From the NCBI GenBank assembly GCA_026119855.1, contig JAOWBW010000303.1, positions 1,116,001 through 1,180,000 on the forward strand: DNA of 64,000 nucleotides. The letters are read 5' to 3'. Positions 1 through 12,772 of this stretch are shown one piece after another. The number at the start of each line of letters is the position of its first letter. Position 1 is the first letter of the stretch. The notes below the pieces were generated by a model. The model saw only the letters and a list, made by a program, of their open reading frames with translations, searched no databases and had not been told where the DNA came from. Source of the DNA: Campanula takesimana. Lineage: Eukaryota; Streptophyta; Magnoliopsida; Asterales; Campanulaceae. A program made the translations under genes and the position numbers.

Positions 1-634
1 AATGACACCTGTATTAGTAAGCGTGAAGATAGACGATAGAAAGGAGTATGACGAACATGACAATATATCCAGACTGTCTCCAACAAAAGGATTTAAATAA
101 GAATCATCATCATCTGTAATTTAACCAATTCCAATTAAAATGTATACATAGGAAACTGGATTGCTACTCAAAACAAAATAGGACAAATTGTGATTGGCCT
201 GCGAAGGCGCCGAAAACTAATAGAAGAAGGTTATCACTCAAAGAATTATCAACATTTTCGCCCCTACCCACCGACCCAATGAAAAAAAAAAAAAAATCCA
301 AAGACCAATCAACTGCAAATTTTTAGGAGAATTAACAAAATCAGACAAGACAATTTATTTTCTGAAGAAAGCAAGAGAAAATGAAGAGATTGGCAAATTG
401 GAAGAGATAGATTCCAAGTGCAATTCAACCAATGTTGATTTCTACCCAGAAACAATTGTCCATAAATGGACCATCAGCCTGTAGACCAAGTTGATGTATC
501 ATATTATTTTGAATTACATGACTAGATAATCATCTTGAAAGAATAATGAGCATGTACCGCATGTAGTGCTTTCTTCATATACATTAAAAGGATTATAAAT
601 AATATAGTGGGGACATATTGGATTAGTCACTTAC

Positions 635-2249
635 CAAGTGAATAACATCAATACTAACGTCACCGGCTACAACGCCCTCAATGGTTACCAGCAAGACATT
701 CCCTGGAACATCTCCTGGACCTTTGTTGTTGACAATTTCATGCCTATTTGAATACTGTACATACACTGCTTTACCACGGATCTGTGCCGGCTCTGAAGAT
801 GAAGCATAATATGTTACCATATTTATAGCCTGATTGAGGTCTACCTGCAACATAAAACAGAAGAAAACTTTTGTTAGCATGAACTTTTGACTTGATCAAA
901 TCTTGACAACCAAATTAGTAATCTAGTATCATACATCGATTAAAATACCGAAAGCATATAGATTGGAGACTTAACGTATTTTGAGTTACTCATCATGGTA
1001 AGCTGCTAATGTCTAGGAGTAAAAAATAAATAGATTATGAAAAGGGAAAGAACTCATAGGCTCAAAATGTCTTTGGTGCTCGGCAATGGATTAACTATGA
1101 GGGTTAAAAGAAAACGTATGTTTTGTGCAACTTCCTGACCTGTACATACATTGTCTGAGTTAAACTGGCAAAAGATCAGTCTGATCAATCATAATAATAA
1201 GCAGGCTTAATAGTTTTTGTAAACGGATCAAAACCTAATATTATACTCAGGCCTCTAGTTAGTATGCAGCTCAATAGATATTGAACTAACACCTCTAGTT
1301 ATTGTGGAGCTCTTAGCCAGTATGGTTTTTGATATAAATGATATTCAAAGAACACTAAGCCATCAAACCTATATTTAACCATGAACAAAAATGTTTTAAT
1401 ATTTTTACCTCATATTTTCAGAAATTGAGAAGGGTGTTTGTTTCTCTTGTTATTATCAGGGACATAATTTCATATTATCATCCTTCAACGATTAAACGTA
1501 AGTATTTGGCCTACCGCCCTTTTAAACCATACTACCTATGTCCCAAAATAAATAACCTTTTGGGTCCCAAATGAATTACCTTTTTATCCCAAAGTGTTCT
1601 AAATGATTTTTTACCCTTTTTCAAAAATCAATTTATACTTGCAAAACTAACATTTTGAAAGTGGATAACAAGGAGATTTATGAATTTTTAGTATTAAGAG
1701 TCAATTATTAAGAGTGTCCCTTAAATTGGGAAATGTCGTTCATTTTGGGATGGAGGGACAATTACTTTGCTTAAGCTTCGATTTCAACTAGGCCTATTTT
1801 TTTTTTTAGCATTTTTAAACATTGTACAAAAAATACTGGCTCACTATCCCCTAAAACCCTAAAGTAGAATCTTCAAATTACGTAATACAAACCCAAGCTT
1901 AGATAAGTAGACTAGTTTAAAAGGGTGATATGCCCAAATTAATTTGCACCATCACTGCACAAAACGAACATCACACCATAAAGCTCAACTTCGCTCAAGA
2001 ATTTCTCGACACAACAATTCATCAAATGAAGCAAAATTGAAGCAACTAATGAACAAATCTACTCACGAATTCAACGAAGGCCTGGTTGCGGTTAGCGCCA
2101 ACATTGCACTTGGTGTTGACGATCTTGCCGAACGGAGTACAAACCTCGACAAGCTCTTCTTCAGTACACTCCCATGGCAGGTTCCTTAAGTGGAGCACCT
2201 TTGACGGCGTCTGCGTGCACCGGAACTGCGGTTGCCCCGACGACGACAT
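635..2249 (-). CDS. Polypyrimidine tract-binding protein homologue, 5' part (two exons, partial)
   Basis: Exon 1 is 2249-2067 (61 codons, from ATG MSSSGQPQF) and exon 2 is 844-635 (70 codons). The 1.2-kb phase-0 intron has donor GAATTC|GTGAGT and acceptor TTGCAG|GTAGAC. Joined, they give RRM1 of a plant PTB protein: an HLRNLPWECTEEEL first strand and helix, the RNP-like segment NRNQAFVEF, then DLNQAINMVTYYASSSEP and the start of the inter-RRM linker with QYSNRHEIVNN. This closely resembles Arabidopsis PTB1/PTB2, which bind pyrimidine-rich RNA and regulate alternative splicing, including of their own transcripts. Exon 2 ends at a clean donor (CACTTG|GTAAGT). I found no next exon (expected to begin VFSAFGFV) between 634 and 1, so RRM2 and RRM3 must lie beyond the left edge. 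The exons look intact. Confidence 0.9.
1532..1761. mobile_element. Degenerate Stowaway-like MITE inside PTB intron 1
   Basis: The left end CTACCTATGTCCCAAAATAA and the right end ATTTTGGGATGGAGGGAC are imperfect inverted repeats of the common plant Tc1/mariner MITE type. The element is about 230 bp with no coding capacity. It is in the first intron of the PTB gene, so it is transcribed with it. Confidence 0.6.
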
Positions 2250-3290
2250 CTTTCAGATATACTATAGGGTTTCGTTGATAGAATTTGCGAGAGTTAGAAC
2301 CAAGGATTGGAGGTTAATTTGCGATCCGGAGAATATTAGGGTTGGAATTTGTGCGGTTGCTGCCTGCGGGATGAAGGTTTCCCTCGCCAGTGTGTTTGGG
2401 ATCCTTAGGGCGTACTTAGCAGAGGAGACTTAATATTTTCGCCCATTTCTATTGTACATAGTACATCCTTTTATTATTAAGTTCACCCATTTTAACTCCA
2501 TCCTACTAAATACACCACTCCATCACCTCCATTGCGGCCAACCCGCTCCCTTCTGAGTTCTCTCCAACCCCGCCGCACCAATTCCTTCTCTCCATTCATT
2601 CCAATCTCGTCTCTCATCGGAATCATGATTGACCACTTTCTAAATATGAGCAGGAAATTATTTTCTTTTAACAAAGCTTAGTTTTTACTTCATGAATCTT
2701 CTATGTTTGATGTTATTTCACACATTTTCACTCATTAAGAGCGATCATTCCATGTTATACAATCTCACGCTAATTTTTAAGAACAATTTTTTTTTTTTTG
2801 TTATGTTCCAGGATAAAAGCAAATTTAAAAATAACAAAAAAAACTAACCAACTTACCCTAAGTAAACAAATAAAGGTGAAACTAATATCTTGGTCACTAT
2901 AACTATAAATCCTTTGCACCCTTCTTTTTCGATACACCTCCTCCATCTTCATCTTCAGGGAGGAAAAATATATCTTCATCTTTCTTTTGTATCTGACATC
3001 CATCACCATGATATCTTTTTGCCCAAATCACCCACAAAACCCAACTCTAACAGGTGTTTTGCTGGTATGCATAGAGTTCGATAACAACGGCCGACCATGT
3101 ACAATAAGTTTGCATCGGTTGGCTCATAAGAGAGCCGAGTACATTGAGACAACGTCGAATGCAGCAATTTGTTGTATGGCCAAACAAATTTTATGTGACA
3201 TGTAAGCATAAACTCATAAGTACTTCTATGTCAACCGTGAATGCTAATTTAAAGTTGTTAAAAAAGCTGCCACTATTCACACATCTAATC
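2250..3290. other. Upstream region of the PTB gene; no other gene recognised
   Basis: Immediately upstream of the minus-strand PTB ATG the sequence is moderately GC-rich to about 2435, as expected for a 5'UTR and core promoter. It then becomes AT-rich with a poly-T stretch near 2788. Short open frames here have no recognisable family, and I do not call them genes. Confidence 0.4.
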
Positions 3291-3296
3291 TCATCT

Positions 3297-3465
3297 TCTT
3301 AACAACAACAACAACAACATTACCCCAGTGCCGCAAAGGCTCCCACTTATGGTGGGGTAAGGGGGGTCGGATGTACGCAGTCTTGCCCCTGTATTAAAGC
3401 ATAGAGAGGCTGTTTCCAGATGACCCGTGATGAAAATTGTGTCGAAAATTGCATGGACTGACTGC
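3297..3465 (-). repeat. SINE-like retroposon 3' part with (TTG)n tail
   Basis: Read on the minus strand, the segment contains a conserved SINE-like body (GGAAACAGCCTC, then GACTGCGTACATCCGACC, then GGGAGCCTTTGCGGCACTGG) and ends in a (TTG)6 run at 3301-3319. TTG-tailed SINEs of the TS/Au type are widespread in eudicots. I saw no clear box A, so the 5' boundary is uncertain and the copy may be truncated. Confidence 0.6.
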
Positions 3466-3790
3466 TGCTTCATCACAAAGAAGCGCAGACAGTTTAGTGA
3501 CCCATTTTGCTTTATTCCATCATATTCCCAAGCCAAAAAATAGTGAGTCTTTGGCTCCATCGGAAATGATGGAAAGTAATCTCCCCCTTTACCACCTTTT
3601 TCACCTCCTTAATCTTCTTCACCATCCTCGCCTGTATCTTCCCACCTTCTCATAATCTTCCCATATTTCCATCCTTATAAATATCATAAAGTACACAATC
3701 ACGACCTCACACGGTTAATCAACTGTCGCCATTTACAAAGCCACGAGAAAGTAGTTCCCCATTAATCATCAGCTCAAGTAATGCTTTTAT

Positions 3791-4361
3791 TATAACGACC
3801 CAAAAATTCAACTGCTTCGATTTGAAAAACAATTAACTATACATCTTTAAGAAAGAAAATATATTCAACTATGTAATGAGTTGTAAAGACAAACATGGTA
3901 AAAGGATATGCAATCGATGTACCCATCTGATTGTCAATAACATTTGCAAACTCACATTTCCTACATATATATGTGTACAAACCATCAAATTATTTGTTAT
4001 ATAATTGTCACTACTGTGGCGACGACATGGAGATTGAGAAGAGAGTACCAAAATATGCCACATCAGATCCGTCACTGATAATTAAAAGAGGTTGAGATAA
4101 GACCGGAGTAAGATCTATGAGGATTCAATATGTGGAGTGGGTATGATGCATATACCGCATGTGGGTGATCCATTAACATCACAACTACGAGAGAAAATGT
4201 AAGTATGAAAATGTTTTTGAAGATTAGAGGTGTACGTCGATCGCACATCCTTTTACTATGTTCATTTTACAGCTTATTATGTAGTTGATTATATATTATC
4301 TCTTAAAGATGCATAGTTAATCATTACTCAAATCGAAGCAATTAAATTATGGGGACGTTAC
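3791..4361. mobile_element. Foldback/MITE-like element with ~63-bp terminal inverted repeats
   Basis: The left arm (3791-3853: ATAACGACCC..., CTGCTTCGATTTGA, TTAACTATACATCTTTAAG) is repeated in inverse orientation at the right arm (4300-4361: CTTAAAGATGCATAGTTAA, TCAAATCGAAGCAATT, GGGGACGTTAC). The interior is AT-rich and non-coding. Long TIRs fit a Mutator-type MITE, but I could not assign a target-site duplication. Confidence 0.6.
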
Positions 4362-5006
4362 ATTTACCGACCGAACAATTCTCATAGCCAGACACTTTAT
4401 TACCTTCGACATGCTATATGATTTATTGCACTCACTAAGCACTAAGTTAATAGATGCCAGTGAAGTCTCAAATGAGGTTGAGGAGGAGAAGAAAGATGAT
4501 AAGTCAGGCGAAGGAGTATATGAGGAAGAAGATAAGGACAACATCGAACAAAAGGGATGAACACAGGTGGAAAAAGATAAAGAATAAGAAGAGGATTAGT
4601 ATGAAGAGGGTGCATAATATTAGTGTGGGGTGTATTTAGAAATTTGCTTAAGTGAAGGCCAGTTGGGGACAGTGTAGGGTGTATTTAACAGTTTTATTTA
4701 ACCACAAAAAAATGGTGACTATATTTAGTATGAGGCTAACTTAGAGATTGCGAGTGTTGGTAGACGAATTGGAGCATGTCAATTTAATTAAATTGCATAT
4801 TTTTACTTTATAATTCAATGCAGTTAGATTATTTATTAATGGTATAATTATTTATTGTCTTTTAACCATTCATTTTTCCATATCAGAGACCATCCATTTT
4901 ATAAATGATTTAATTTAGACCATTGAACAATATAAATGTTGTAATTCAAAGATGCATAGCTTTAAATGGGTGAGTAGCACAGGTGAAATATGGAGGAAGC
5001 TCAAGT

Positions 5007-5441
5007 AGATATGCACACGGTTCACGTTTGAACCGGTGGTTTTGTACCGTTGAACCGGATGAACCGTGAACCGACGGTTTACGGTTCATAGGCGGTTTGA
5101 TTTTTAAAACCGGCGGCTTAGATCGGCGGTTCATATTGTATAAATTCAAAATATTTTAGAAAGTTTTGAGGTAAGGCTCCTAAATATCACCTTTAATTAT
5201 AATAGTGTAAGTTGGTTGTGTCCCTCTATTTAAATTTACTTAATATTAATACAATTATAAAGGTACCGTTCCTTATTTTTTCAAAATATTTTCGTCCCAG
5301 AAACACTTCTTAATTCTTTTAAAAATATGTAATTCAAAATTCCTTTAATAATCATATAAAGTAAAATAATTAATGTATCAAAAATTAATTAAAAATAACA
5401 AATATTTTAAAAAATATCATAAACCGTAAACCAAGCATGTC
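5007..5441. mobile_element. Possible non-autonomous hAT element with ACCGGT/ACCGTG subterminal motifs
   Basis: The left end (AGATATGCACACGGTTCACG) and the inverse of the right end (AGACATGCTTGGTTTACGG) are similar. The left portion is packed with GAACCG, CGGTTC and CGGTGG motifs like those of two better-defined hAT elements at 14.2 and 17.3 kb. No convincing 8-bp duplication was found, so the boundaries are tentative. Confidence 0.35.
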
Positions 5442-5499
5442 TAACCTAAAAGGTGTCAATTATAAAAAAATATCATAAACAATAAAAATATACAAAATG

Positions 5500-6937
5500 T
5501 AATAAAAATACAAAATGTGGTGGTCACGCCAGCAAATATCTACGAGGCTCGGATCGCAACAAATGCAAACCAAGGATCACCGACGTCACGTTGGTCCCCA
5601 CATAATTTCCGTAATATATTCTCCTACCCCGTAATACAGCTACAGCCGCCCAGACCCCCAACCTTCGTGCTCCCGGTCAAAAACCCTAGAAACCAGTTTT
5701 GGTACCTCTTCCTCCAGAATCTCAAATACCGAGTCCACTAAACGATTCAATTCATTGAAAAGATCCTTCCCTTTCCCCCCCAAAGGTACATCTTTATCGA
5801 ATCATTTTATTTTTGTTTTGTTCCCGTCAGTTGAAAATCTAATTCTTGATTATCATCCTCTCGCGTTTTTCAAAAAATGTCGATGCGATTATCTATATGT
5901 GTATACATATATTTTCTATCTCTGTTTGTTGAATTTGTCTAGAAAGGGGTTTAACAGTTTAGGTTATGCTCAGATCTAAGTTTAGTTGAAATTAGTGTCT
6001 GGGTAATTTGATTTGAAGGCTGTGACCTTAAGAATCGGACTTGTCCGAGTGATTCCTGAGTGAAAATCTACAGTACCCTTTGGAGCTTAATTTGAGTAAT
6101 TCACTGCATTTGATCCCTAGAATCTTCATGGGTTAAGTGAAATATGTTTCTGCTGTTTGGTTTTGTTAATTGGGTTAGTTGGGCAATGATAGGGGGACAA
6201 AAGAAGTTCACAAAATGATGAATACAAAATGAGGTGACCGTATTTAATTGGTCACATCGATAGTGGACCCGGCACACTCTAATTACAAACACTAACAAAA
6301 TTTTGATACCTCATTTTGCATACCAAAATTTGTGGCACTTTTTTGTGACTTTATATTTACCCGGGTTAGCTAGTTTAAGTGAACAGTGTGTGCAATCTTT
6401 GTCATTTTAGACTCTGATCCTGTTTCTGAGTGATTGTTACTACATTTATCAAATGGACGTTTCTTTTTCATCTTGCAATTTGTTGTTAAACCTGTATTTT
6501 TTGGCTTACTCTTTATGTGTTTATACTTCCTATATTCCAGTTTGTTCGAAAAGGCCTGCCTTTTCTTTCTTGATGTTCCAACAAGAAAAGCTTTGTTGCT
6601 TCTTCTTCTGAAATTTTGAATCACAATCGTTCTCACTAAGCTGATTAATGAAGTAATAAACAAGTCTGATGATTGATGGGGATAAGAATATGTCTTTGTG
6701 TGCTTCTTTATAAAGTTGTATGTCATGAATATTAGACGTATCAGGTTGTGCCCTTTTGAGTACAATGAAGGGAGTAAAGCTTATTTCTAATAAGTTTGCT
6801 TAAATCTCTGATTGTTTTGTTGTATGGTGTGGAAGGTGTATTTCTTCTTGAAAACATATTTTGGGCTAGGAACATGTTGTGCTTTCCTGTTGTTCTCTTT
6901 ATCCGACATTTTGATAATCAATTTGTGTTGAAAACAG
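5500..6937 (+). promoter_or_regulatory. Promoter, non-coding first exon and 5'UTR intron of the KH gene
   Basis: GC content rises at 5500-5750. The block contains a GACGTCACG (bZIP/TGA-type) motif near 5583 and a telo-box-like AAACCCTAGAAA near 5682. A pyrimidine-rich leader ends at a donor-like site CAAAG|GTACAT (exon end 5785). A matching acceptor AAAACAG|ATT ends at 6937, just before the coding ATG at 6954. This suggests a non-coding exon 1 and a roughly 1.15-kb leader intron, which often boosts expression in plants. The exact transcription start is not visible. Confidence 0.6.
6190..6352. repeat. Short dispersed inverted-repeat element (family also at 36.0 and 59.75 kb)
   Basis: This segment shares the pattern CACAAAAT...AAAATGAGGTGACC...GGTCACATCGATAGTGGACCCG...CACTCTAATTACAAACACTAA...TTTTGCATACC with copies at 36034-36240 and 59749-59895. 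The ends are weakly inverted. It is non-coding and lies inside the 5'UTR intron of the KH gene. Confidence 0.5.
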
Positions 6938-6953
6938 ATTATTATTTCCCACA

Positions 6954-9900
6954 ATGGCTGGTGAAAGAAACAGTTATGGGAAGCGTTCCCATTCTCAATC
7001 CGACTACGGTGAGAATGGAAGGAGTAAGAGAAGAAATCAAGGTGAAGACAAGAGCCAGTTTTCCATTGGTCCAGAAGATACTGTATACCGATACTTATGC
7101 CCTGGAAAGAAAATTGGTAGTATTTTAGGGAGGGGAGGAGAGATTGTTAAGCAATTGAGGCTGGACAGTAAGTCAAAGATCAGGATTGGCGAGACTGTAT
7201 CAGGCTGCGATGAACGCGTGGTCACCATCTACAGTACGAGTGAGGAAACAAATGATTTTGATGGCATTGACGACCGAGTTTGTCCAGCGCAGGATGCCCT
7301 ATTCAGAATCCATGACAGGGTTGTTGCTGATGACATGGATGCTGACGAGGACTCTGAAGAAGCCCCAAAAGTTACTGCCCGTCTCCTTGTAGCATCTGAT
7401 CAGATCGGAGGCATTATTGGGAAAGGTGGACAGATTGTTCAAGATATTCGTAGTGATACAGGTGCACAGATTCGTATTATGAAGGACCATTTGCCTCCTT
7501 GTGCATTGAGGGACGATGAACTTGTGCAGGTAATCTAAACAGGGTTATTTGCGTTCCTTACATTATTTTTTAGTCTTAAAGGCTATATACTCCTGTCTTT
7601 AAATTTGTTATTTGTGCTTGTTATTTCCGTTTATTAGTGCATAATCACCCACTAAACCTGAGAAACATCTGCCATTGCCACCAGCGTTGTTTGCAGTCAA
7701 CTGACACTGATCCAAAGTACCCAGTTTGGCTACATACATAATCGCAGCAATCACTTTCTTTTTGTGCATTTGGTTATTCATGATTGTTTCTTAAATGTGG
7801 ACATATTACTAGTAACTTTTAATTGTAGCTTGTACACTTGGACATGTCTATCACATGCATGTATTTATGTAGCATGCAGGGCATATTTGGACGATCATTT
7901 TATGCTAGTTGTTTAACTTATTGTTGCTTATTTAATATGTATCTTTTGTTGGTTTCCAAGTTATTTTTATAGCTTATTCCATAAATGCTTCAGATAATTG
8001 GTACAACCTCAGTTGTGAGAAAGGCTCTCTTTCAAATTGCTACCCGCCTTCACGATAATCCATCCAAGAACCAGCACTTGCTTGCTTCCTCTGCCCATAA
8101 CTCATATGCTTCTGGTGGTTCAATCATGGGTACAAATGTCGGTGCACCAATTATGGGATTAGCTCCGCTTGTGGGTCATTATGGCGGATACAAAGGCGAG
8201 AGTGGGGACTGGCAACGGTCTTTTTACCCACCTCCCCGCGATGAAGCTTCGTCGAGGGAATTTTCTTTGCGTTTGATTTGTCCCACTGAAAATATAGGTG
8301 GTGTGATTGGAAAGAATGGTGTCATAATCAATCAGATTAGACAAGAGTCTAGAGCAACAATTAAAGTTGACAGCTCAGCTTCTGAGGGAGATGATTGTAT
8401 AATATCTGTCTCTGCTAGAGAGGTATGTTTTGTCGTCTCAAATGAAATGCTACATGAGGACTGAGATTGATATATACACCATCTGATGTCAGTCCTTTAC
8501 ACTCATGTTAGGTCTTTGAGGACACATTTTCTCCAACGATAGAAGCAGCGTTGCGCTTGCAACCCAGGTGCAGTGAAAAGGTCGAAAGAGATTCAGGTCT
8601 TATGTCATACACTACCCGTCTACTGGTGCCAAGTTCAAAGATTGGTTGCCTTATCGGGAAAGGAGGCGCAATAATTTCTGAAATCAGGAGAATTACCAAA
8701 GCAAATATTCGTATAATATCAAAGGAAAACCTTCCCAAAGTTGCTGAGAAAGATGATGAAATGGTTCAGGTAACCGCATCAGTGTCCTTATAGGATGCTG
8801 CCATACTTGTGAAATAATCGTGCGTCACCTTTATTTCTGCTGACAATAGTATTAATGATTGCCCACCTTCTATTATTTTCTATAATTTACTTTACATCTC
8901 ATCTTCTCAGATTTCTGGGGACCTTGATCTTGCTAAGGATGCTCTCTTGCAAGTAACTTCACGTTTAAGAGCGAATCTTTTTGAAAGAGAGGGCACCATG
9001 TCTGCATTTGTGCCGGTTCTTCCTTACCTTCCAGTTTCTCCCGATAGTCCTGATAGGTCGAAATATGAAAGTAGAGACTCCAAAGGACATGGAAGAGGTC
9101 CTCCATATTCTGGTGGGTATGGTGGATCCAGAGATTTGCCAGCTGGTGATCCATATGGCACTTATGGTGGCTTGCAGGTATTCAAATTATTTTCATCCTA
9201 AACGAATTTTGGTTGGGCAGCTAAATTGAGAACATGTTTGTGGGGGTATGCCTTTCAAGGAAGGTCATTTTGCAGTATTTATATTTATCCAGTCACTCTT
9301 TTTATCCATCTATATCTTATTTTGGCACACGCTATTGCAACTTTCCCGTACCCCCCTCTTTTTGTCCTATTCAATATTATTTTACATGTCTACTTTTTCA
9401 TGTTCAGAGCGGTGGCAGTACTGACACTTATGGAGGCTACCGTGGTTACTCTTCAGGGCGCACTGGCACTTCTGGGTAAGAATTTCAGTTGGTTTTTGCT
9501 CATGCTTTTTGTTTTGTTGATCCTCAAGGAACATACTTTCCCACTCCCTCAAACCTCTCTTTCTCTCCTCTTTGTTTACATTGTATATCTTGCAGCTGCT
9601 GCTGTATATCCTAATTTTTTTAGTTTAATCTTGATATTGTTGCGTCCTTTCTGTGTTGCATATTTGTCATGTGCCCTTATTCGTGCTATAGCGATTACTG
9701 TTTCTCATTCTGTATGTAGGATACAAACTTGTTTTTTACCTTCCTAACTTGTGGACGCTGACACTTGATTGTGTTGAGCCTTACACTAAGACTTTTTGCT
9801 GTTTTTTGTCCTATGTAGGTTTCAGTGTAAAAATGGCCAACTTTTCTTTCATTTCTTACGTGCTACTGGAAATGTTGTCCTTGGTCTCTTTACGCCAATG

Positions 9901-9986
9901 AGAAAAATCCCTGATTTTGACTTGCTTTTGCCAGGTTATCCAGGCACAGTCCCCCTCCTCCCCGAAGAAGAGATTATGGCTATTGA
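6954..9986 (+). CDS. Four-KH-domain RNA-binding protein (HEN4/RCF3-like family)
   Basis: The coding exons are 6954-7529, 7994-8422, 8512-8769, 8911-9177, 9408-9475 and 9935-9986. All have GT..AG introns and consistent phases, giving 549 residues. Four KH domains are visible: residues ~44-125 (GRGG loop at 59-62), ~139-215 (GKGG), ~280-360 (GKNG) and ~368-440 (GKGG). The C-terminus (from ~470) is rich in Gly, Tyr and Ser and ends with a Pro/Arg cluster and YGY. The start MAGERNSYGKRSHSQ and the order of domains closely match Arabidopsis At5g15270. Related KH proteins (HEN4, RCF3/SHI1) act in nuclear pre-mRNA processing, so a nuclear RNA-binding role is inferred. The variant second glycine context in KH1 (GRGG) and KH3 (GKNG) still fits GxxG. 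There are no disabling changes. Confidence 0.93.
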
Positions 9987-10775
9987 AGCTAGAGGGTTCT
10001 CCCCTGCAGGTTTGGTTATCCCCTATAGCATTTTTATTGTGTCTGTTTTAGATGGTACTTTGTTTTCAAGAGGGGTAGCATAAAACTGCATTGTTATGAC
10101 AGTTTGCTTAGTAGCCTAGCCTATAACCCATAAATCAACTGATACGTTTATCTTACCTTTGTTTCCTGTCCTTGCCCAACAAAACAGCTTTTGAAGCCTG
10201 AAGCCAGCCTAATTGCCTGCCTATATTGACGAAGCCTCCTCCTGCCTATATGATGAAGCCTCCCGCCCAAACCTGAAGACCAGATGAACCAGTTGCTCGA
10301 TAACTCATGGCCAACCTTCAAGCTTTACTTAGAGGCTGACCATTATCGATTATCTTATCTACTTTAAAACTTTTGGCCATGTCCCAACTCCTTACCAAGC
10401 TTACTTCTTATGCTCAAAAGAACCTACTGTCCTAGTTTGAATCCTTTTGCACTTGTCACATTTTTTTTTTTTTTTCTTGCGGTGTTTGTTTGAATTTGGA
10501 TTAGGTCTTCTTTAGTTTTCATGGGTGAAGACATTATAGTACATGCACTATGTATCTCAGATTCATTGGTTCACTTCTAGTCTGCATCGTGATTTATTCA
10601 ATGTACCCTTGGTATTTGCTTATCTAAGCTTCCTTTGACCTTAGTTTTTAGTGTACTTATATACTCCCTCCAGCCCAGAAAGATAGTCCCACTTAGCTTT
10701 TCATTGTCAACTCAACTGAATTTTGACCATAGTTTTATGCAGATCCAAATTATCGATAGGCAAGTTTAAAAGGCC
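9987..10775 (+). other. 3'UTR and downstream region of the KH gene
   Basis: This is transcribed-looking, moderately AT-rich sequence after the stop codon, with a poly-T run near 10462. A single CTCCCTCCAGCCCAGAAAG MITE-like end at 10666 has no clear partner. A donor/acceptor-like pair just after the stop may mark a 3'UTR intron, but this is not certain. Confidence 0.4.
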
Positions 10776-10779
10776 TAAC

Positions 10780-11391
10780 TCTGTTTTAGCATTTACTTTC
10801 AGACGTGTTTCACTTTTACCGTTGTACTCTTTTTAAAATCCATTTTACCACAAACAATGATTCCATTTTAGACCCACCACTTGACATCATTAGCTAAATT
10901 TGACGGAAATAATGATATGGTTGTTCACCTAGGGTAGTGAAGTTATGAAAACTAACATTCATTTTAACAAATTTAACATATAACCTAATGGATCTCTCTC
11001 TCTCTTTTCAAACATACCATCACCAATAGTAATTTTTGTTTTCTTGACTCTAATGTCCAACCCCAACCCACCTTCGACCTAAATATAAATGGAATGAAAA
11101 AGCTAGGATTCGGTCATTTCGTTGGGGGTTAAGAGTGAATCGTTGAGATGGTTTGTAGGAAGGTGGGAATTACACTCGGCGGTGATTCCAACTTTATGTA
11201 AGATTATATGCTAGATTTGCTAATATTACGTTAAATTTTTATTATCTTAGGTATTCAACCACATCATCATGTTAGCTAATGGTGTTAACCGGTGGGTCTA
11301 AAATGGAACCATTATTTGCTGTACAATGGATCTTTATAAAATAAAAAAAGTACAATGGTAAAAGTGAAACAAATGAACCAAAACTGAGAGG
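10780..11391. mobile_element. Foldback element with ~150-bp inverted arms
   Basis: The left arm from 10780 (CTCTGTTTTAGCA, TTTCACTTTTACCGTTGTAC, CCATTTTAGACCCACC, CATTAGCTAA) reappears inverted at 11270-11391 (TTAGCTAATGG, GGTGGGTCTAAAATGGAACC, GTACAATGGTAAAAGTGAAA, AAACTGAGAG). The central ~330 bp are unique and non-coding. Long arms and no open frame indicate a non-autonomous foldback/MITE element downstream of the KH gene. Confidence 0.7.
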
Positions 11392-12772
11392 GATTATTGC
11401 GTATATATCTCCTATTTCAAATGGACATCATCTTTCACAGCTTTTGCTTAATGGTTCAGTTTCAGTTGCTAAATGCCTTTACAAATATGCTTTCCTGCCT
11501 CCAATAATTTGGTTATTGAACTAGAAATTCCGTTTTGACTATGATATAATTTAAATAGATTGCTCCTCATATAGGTTTCTGATTTCATTACGTAAAGTCC
11601 AGTTATGTTTCTAATTTTCAAGGTTTGTGGTAGGTTTTAGAAATTACAGATAGCATAGCAGGTGAGCGAGCCTGCCCCGTGCTGGTTGGTAGTTTCCATC
11701 TACCGATTCTCTATATTGCTCGTTTTTTTTGGCTTGCAAAATTTTTCATATTATGTTCCCCTCTCCGTCTTCTATCTTCTTTTCCCCAACCCCAAAATAT
11801 AGGTTCTGGCTGGCAATGGGCAATGTTCTACTTACGTCTCAGGTGGAAAATATGGGTAGGGTTGATGAACCACCCCCTCGTCTCTCTGTATAGTTGTGAG
11901 TACCATAATTTTGGGGGATATGTCCCTTTTTTTTTTTTTTTGAAACTGTAAACACTGGAAATTATACTGGCTCTTCTGCTGATTTCAGAGTTGGATTACA
12001 TGTTCTAGGAACTGCATTTTAGGCTTATTACAAGTGCATAGACAAAAGCATGACTAATTAAACAAGTGTTCATCTCCTTAAAAGAATTAAGTTTGAACAG
12101 TCAAACGCCAATTTTGCTGATTATAGTCACACTATTTGAAAATGGGACTGTTTGACATTTATTTCGGAAAATCAGTTATTATAAACACAAGCTTTGTAAA
12201 AGTGAGATCGATGTTTGGGCCGAGGGAGCCAAGCACTTGGTTGATCAATGATCATCGCTCTTTAGTGATGATGTTCACACGACGCAGCCCAGTCCATTTC
12301 TTGACCTGCACGGGTTCACGGCCTAAGGCAGTGTCCTTAAACATATAGAGGGAGATGATTACAGTCGCGCACACAAACCCTAATAGATTACAATCACACA
12401 CAAAAACCGACGCTTCCTCCTTACTGACTTAGGCCCTTTCTAGTTCTACGAAAGGAAGTGAAGAATGGGGGAATATAAGAAGTCCTTTTTTTTTATATTA
12501 AAAAAAGGACACCGGCCAACGGGTCGCGGTTTGGGCTGGTCCATTAAGAAAATCAGGAGTCCGACGTGTGTGCAATACCCACGTGCTTACAAATGGGCTT
12601 GGCTTGCGGCCGGGCAGGCACGGGCCAAACAGGCAGGCTAGTCTGTGGCCCAACAGACAAACGGGCTTTTTGGCCAACTTTGTACCTTCATCTCTCTAGA
12701 ATCTAAGCCATGTATTCAGCTCTGACTTTGCCGGGAGTCCGGAACCTTCTATGGAAACTGATTTTTTAGAGT
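11392..12772. other. Intergenic DNA, nothing recognised
   Basis: AT-rich sequence with poly-T/poly-A runs (11929-11941, 12488). A somewhat GC-rich stretch at 12200-12670 contains repeats of GGGC and CGGGC motifs and could be an old retroelement fragment. I see no gene, RNA or defined repeat boundary. Confidence 0.4.

Noticed and set aside
2086..2433. Plus-strand open frame of 115 codons
   Set aside because: It lies antisense to PTB exon 1 and its 5' flank, has no recognisable domain, and its codons are explained by the PTB frame on the other strand.
9226..9747. Plus-strand frame of 173 codons with many hydrophobic residues
   Set aside because: It covers KH-gene introns and an exon in the wrong frame. 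Hydrophobicity comes from T-rich intron sequence; the splice sites give a better KH protein.
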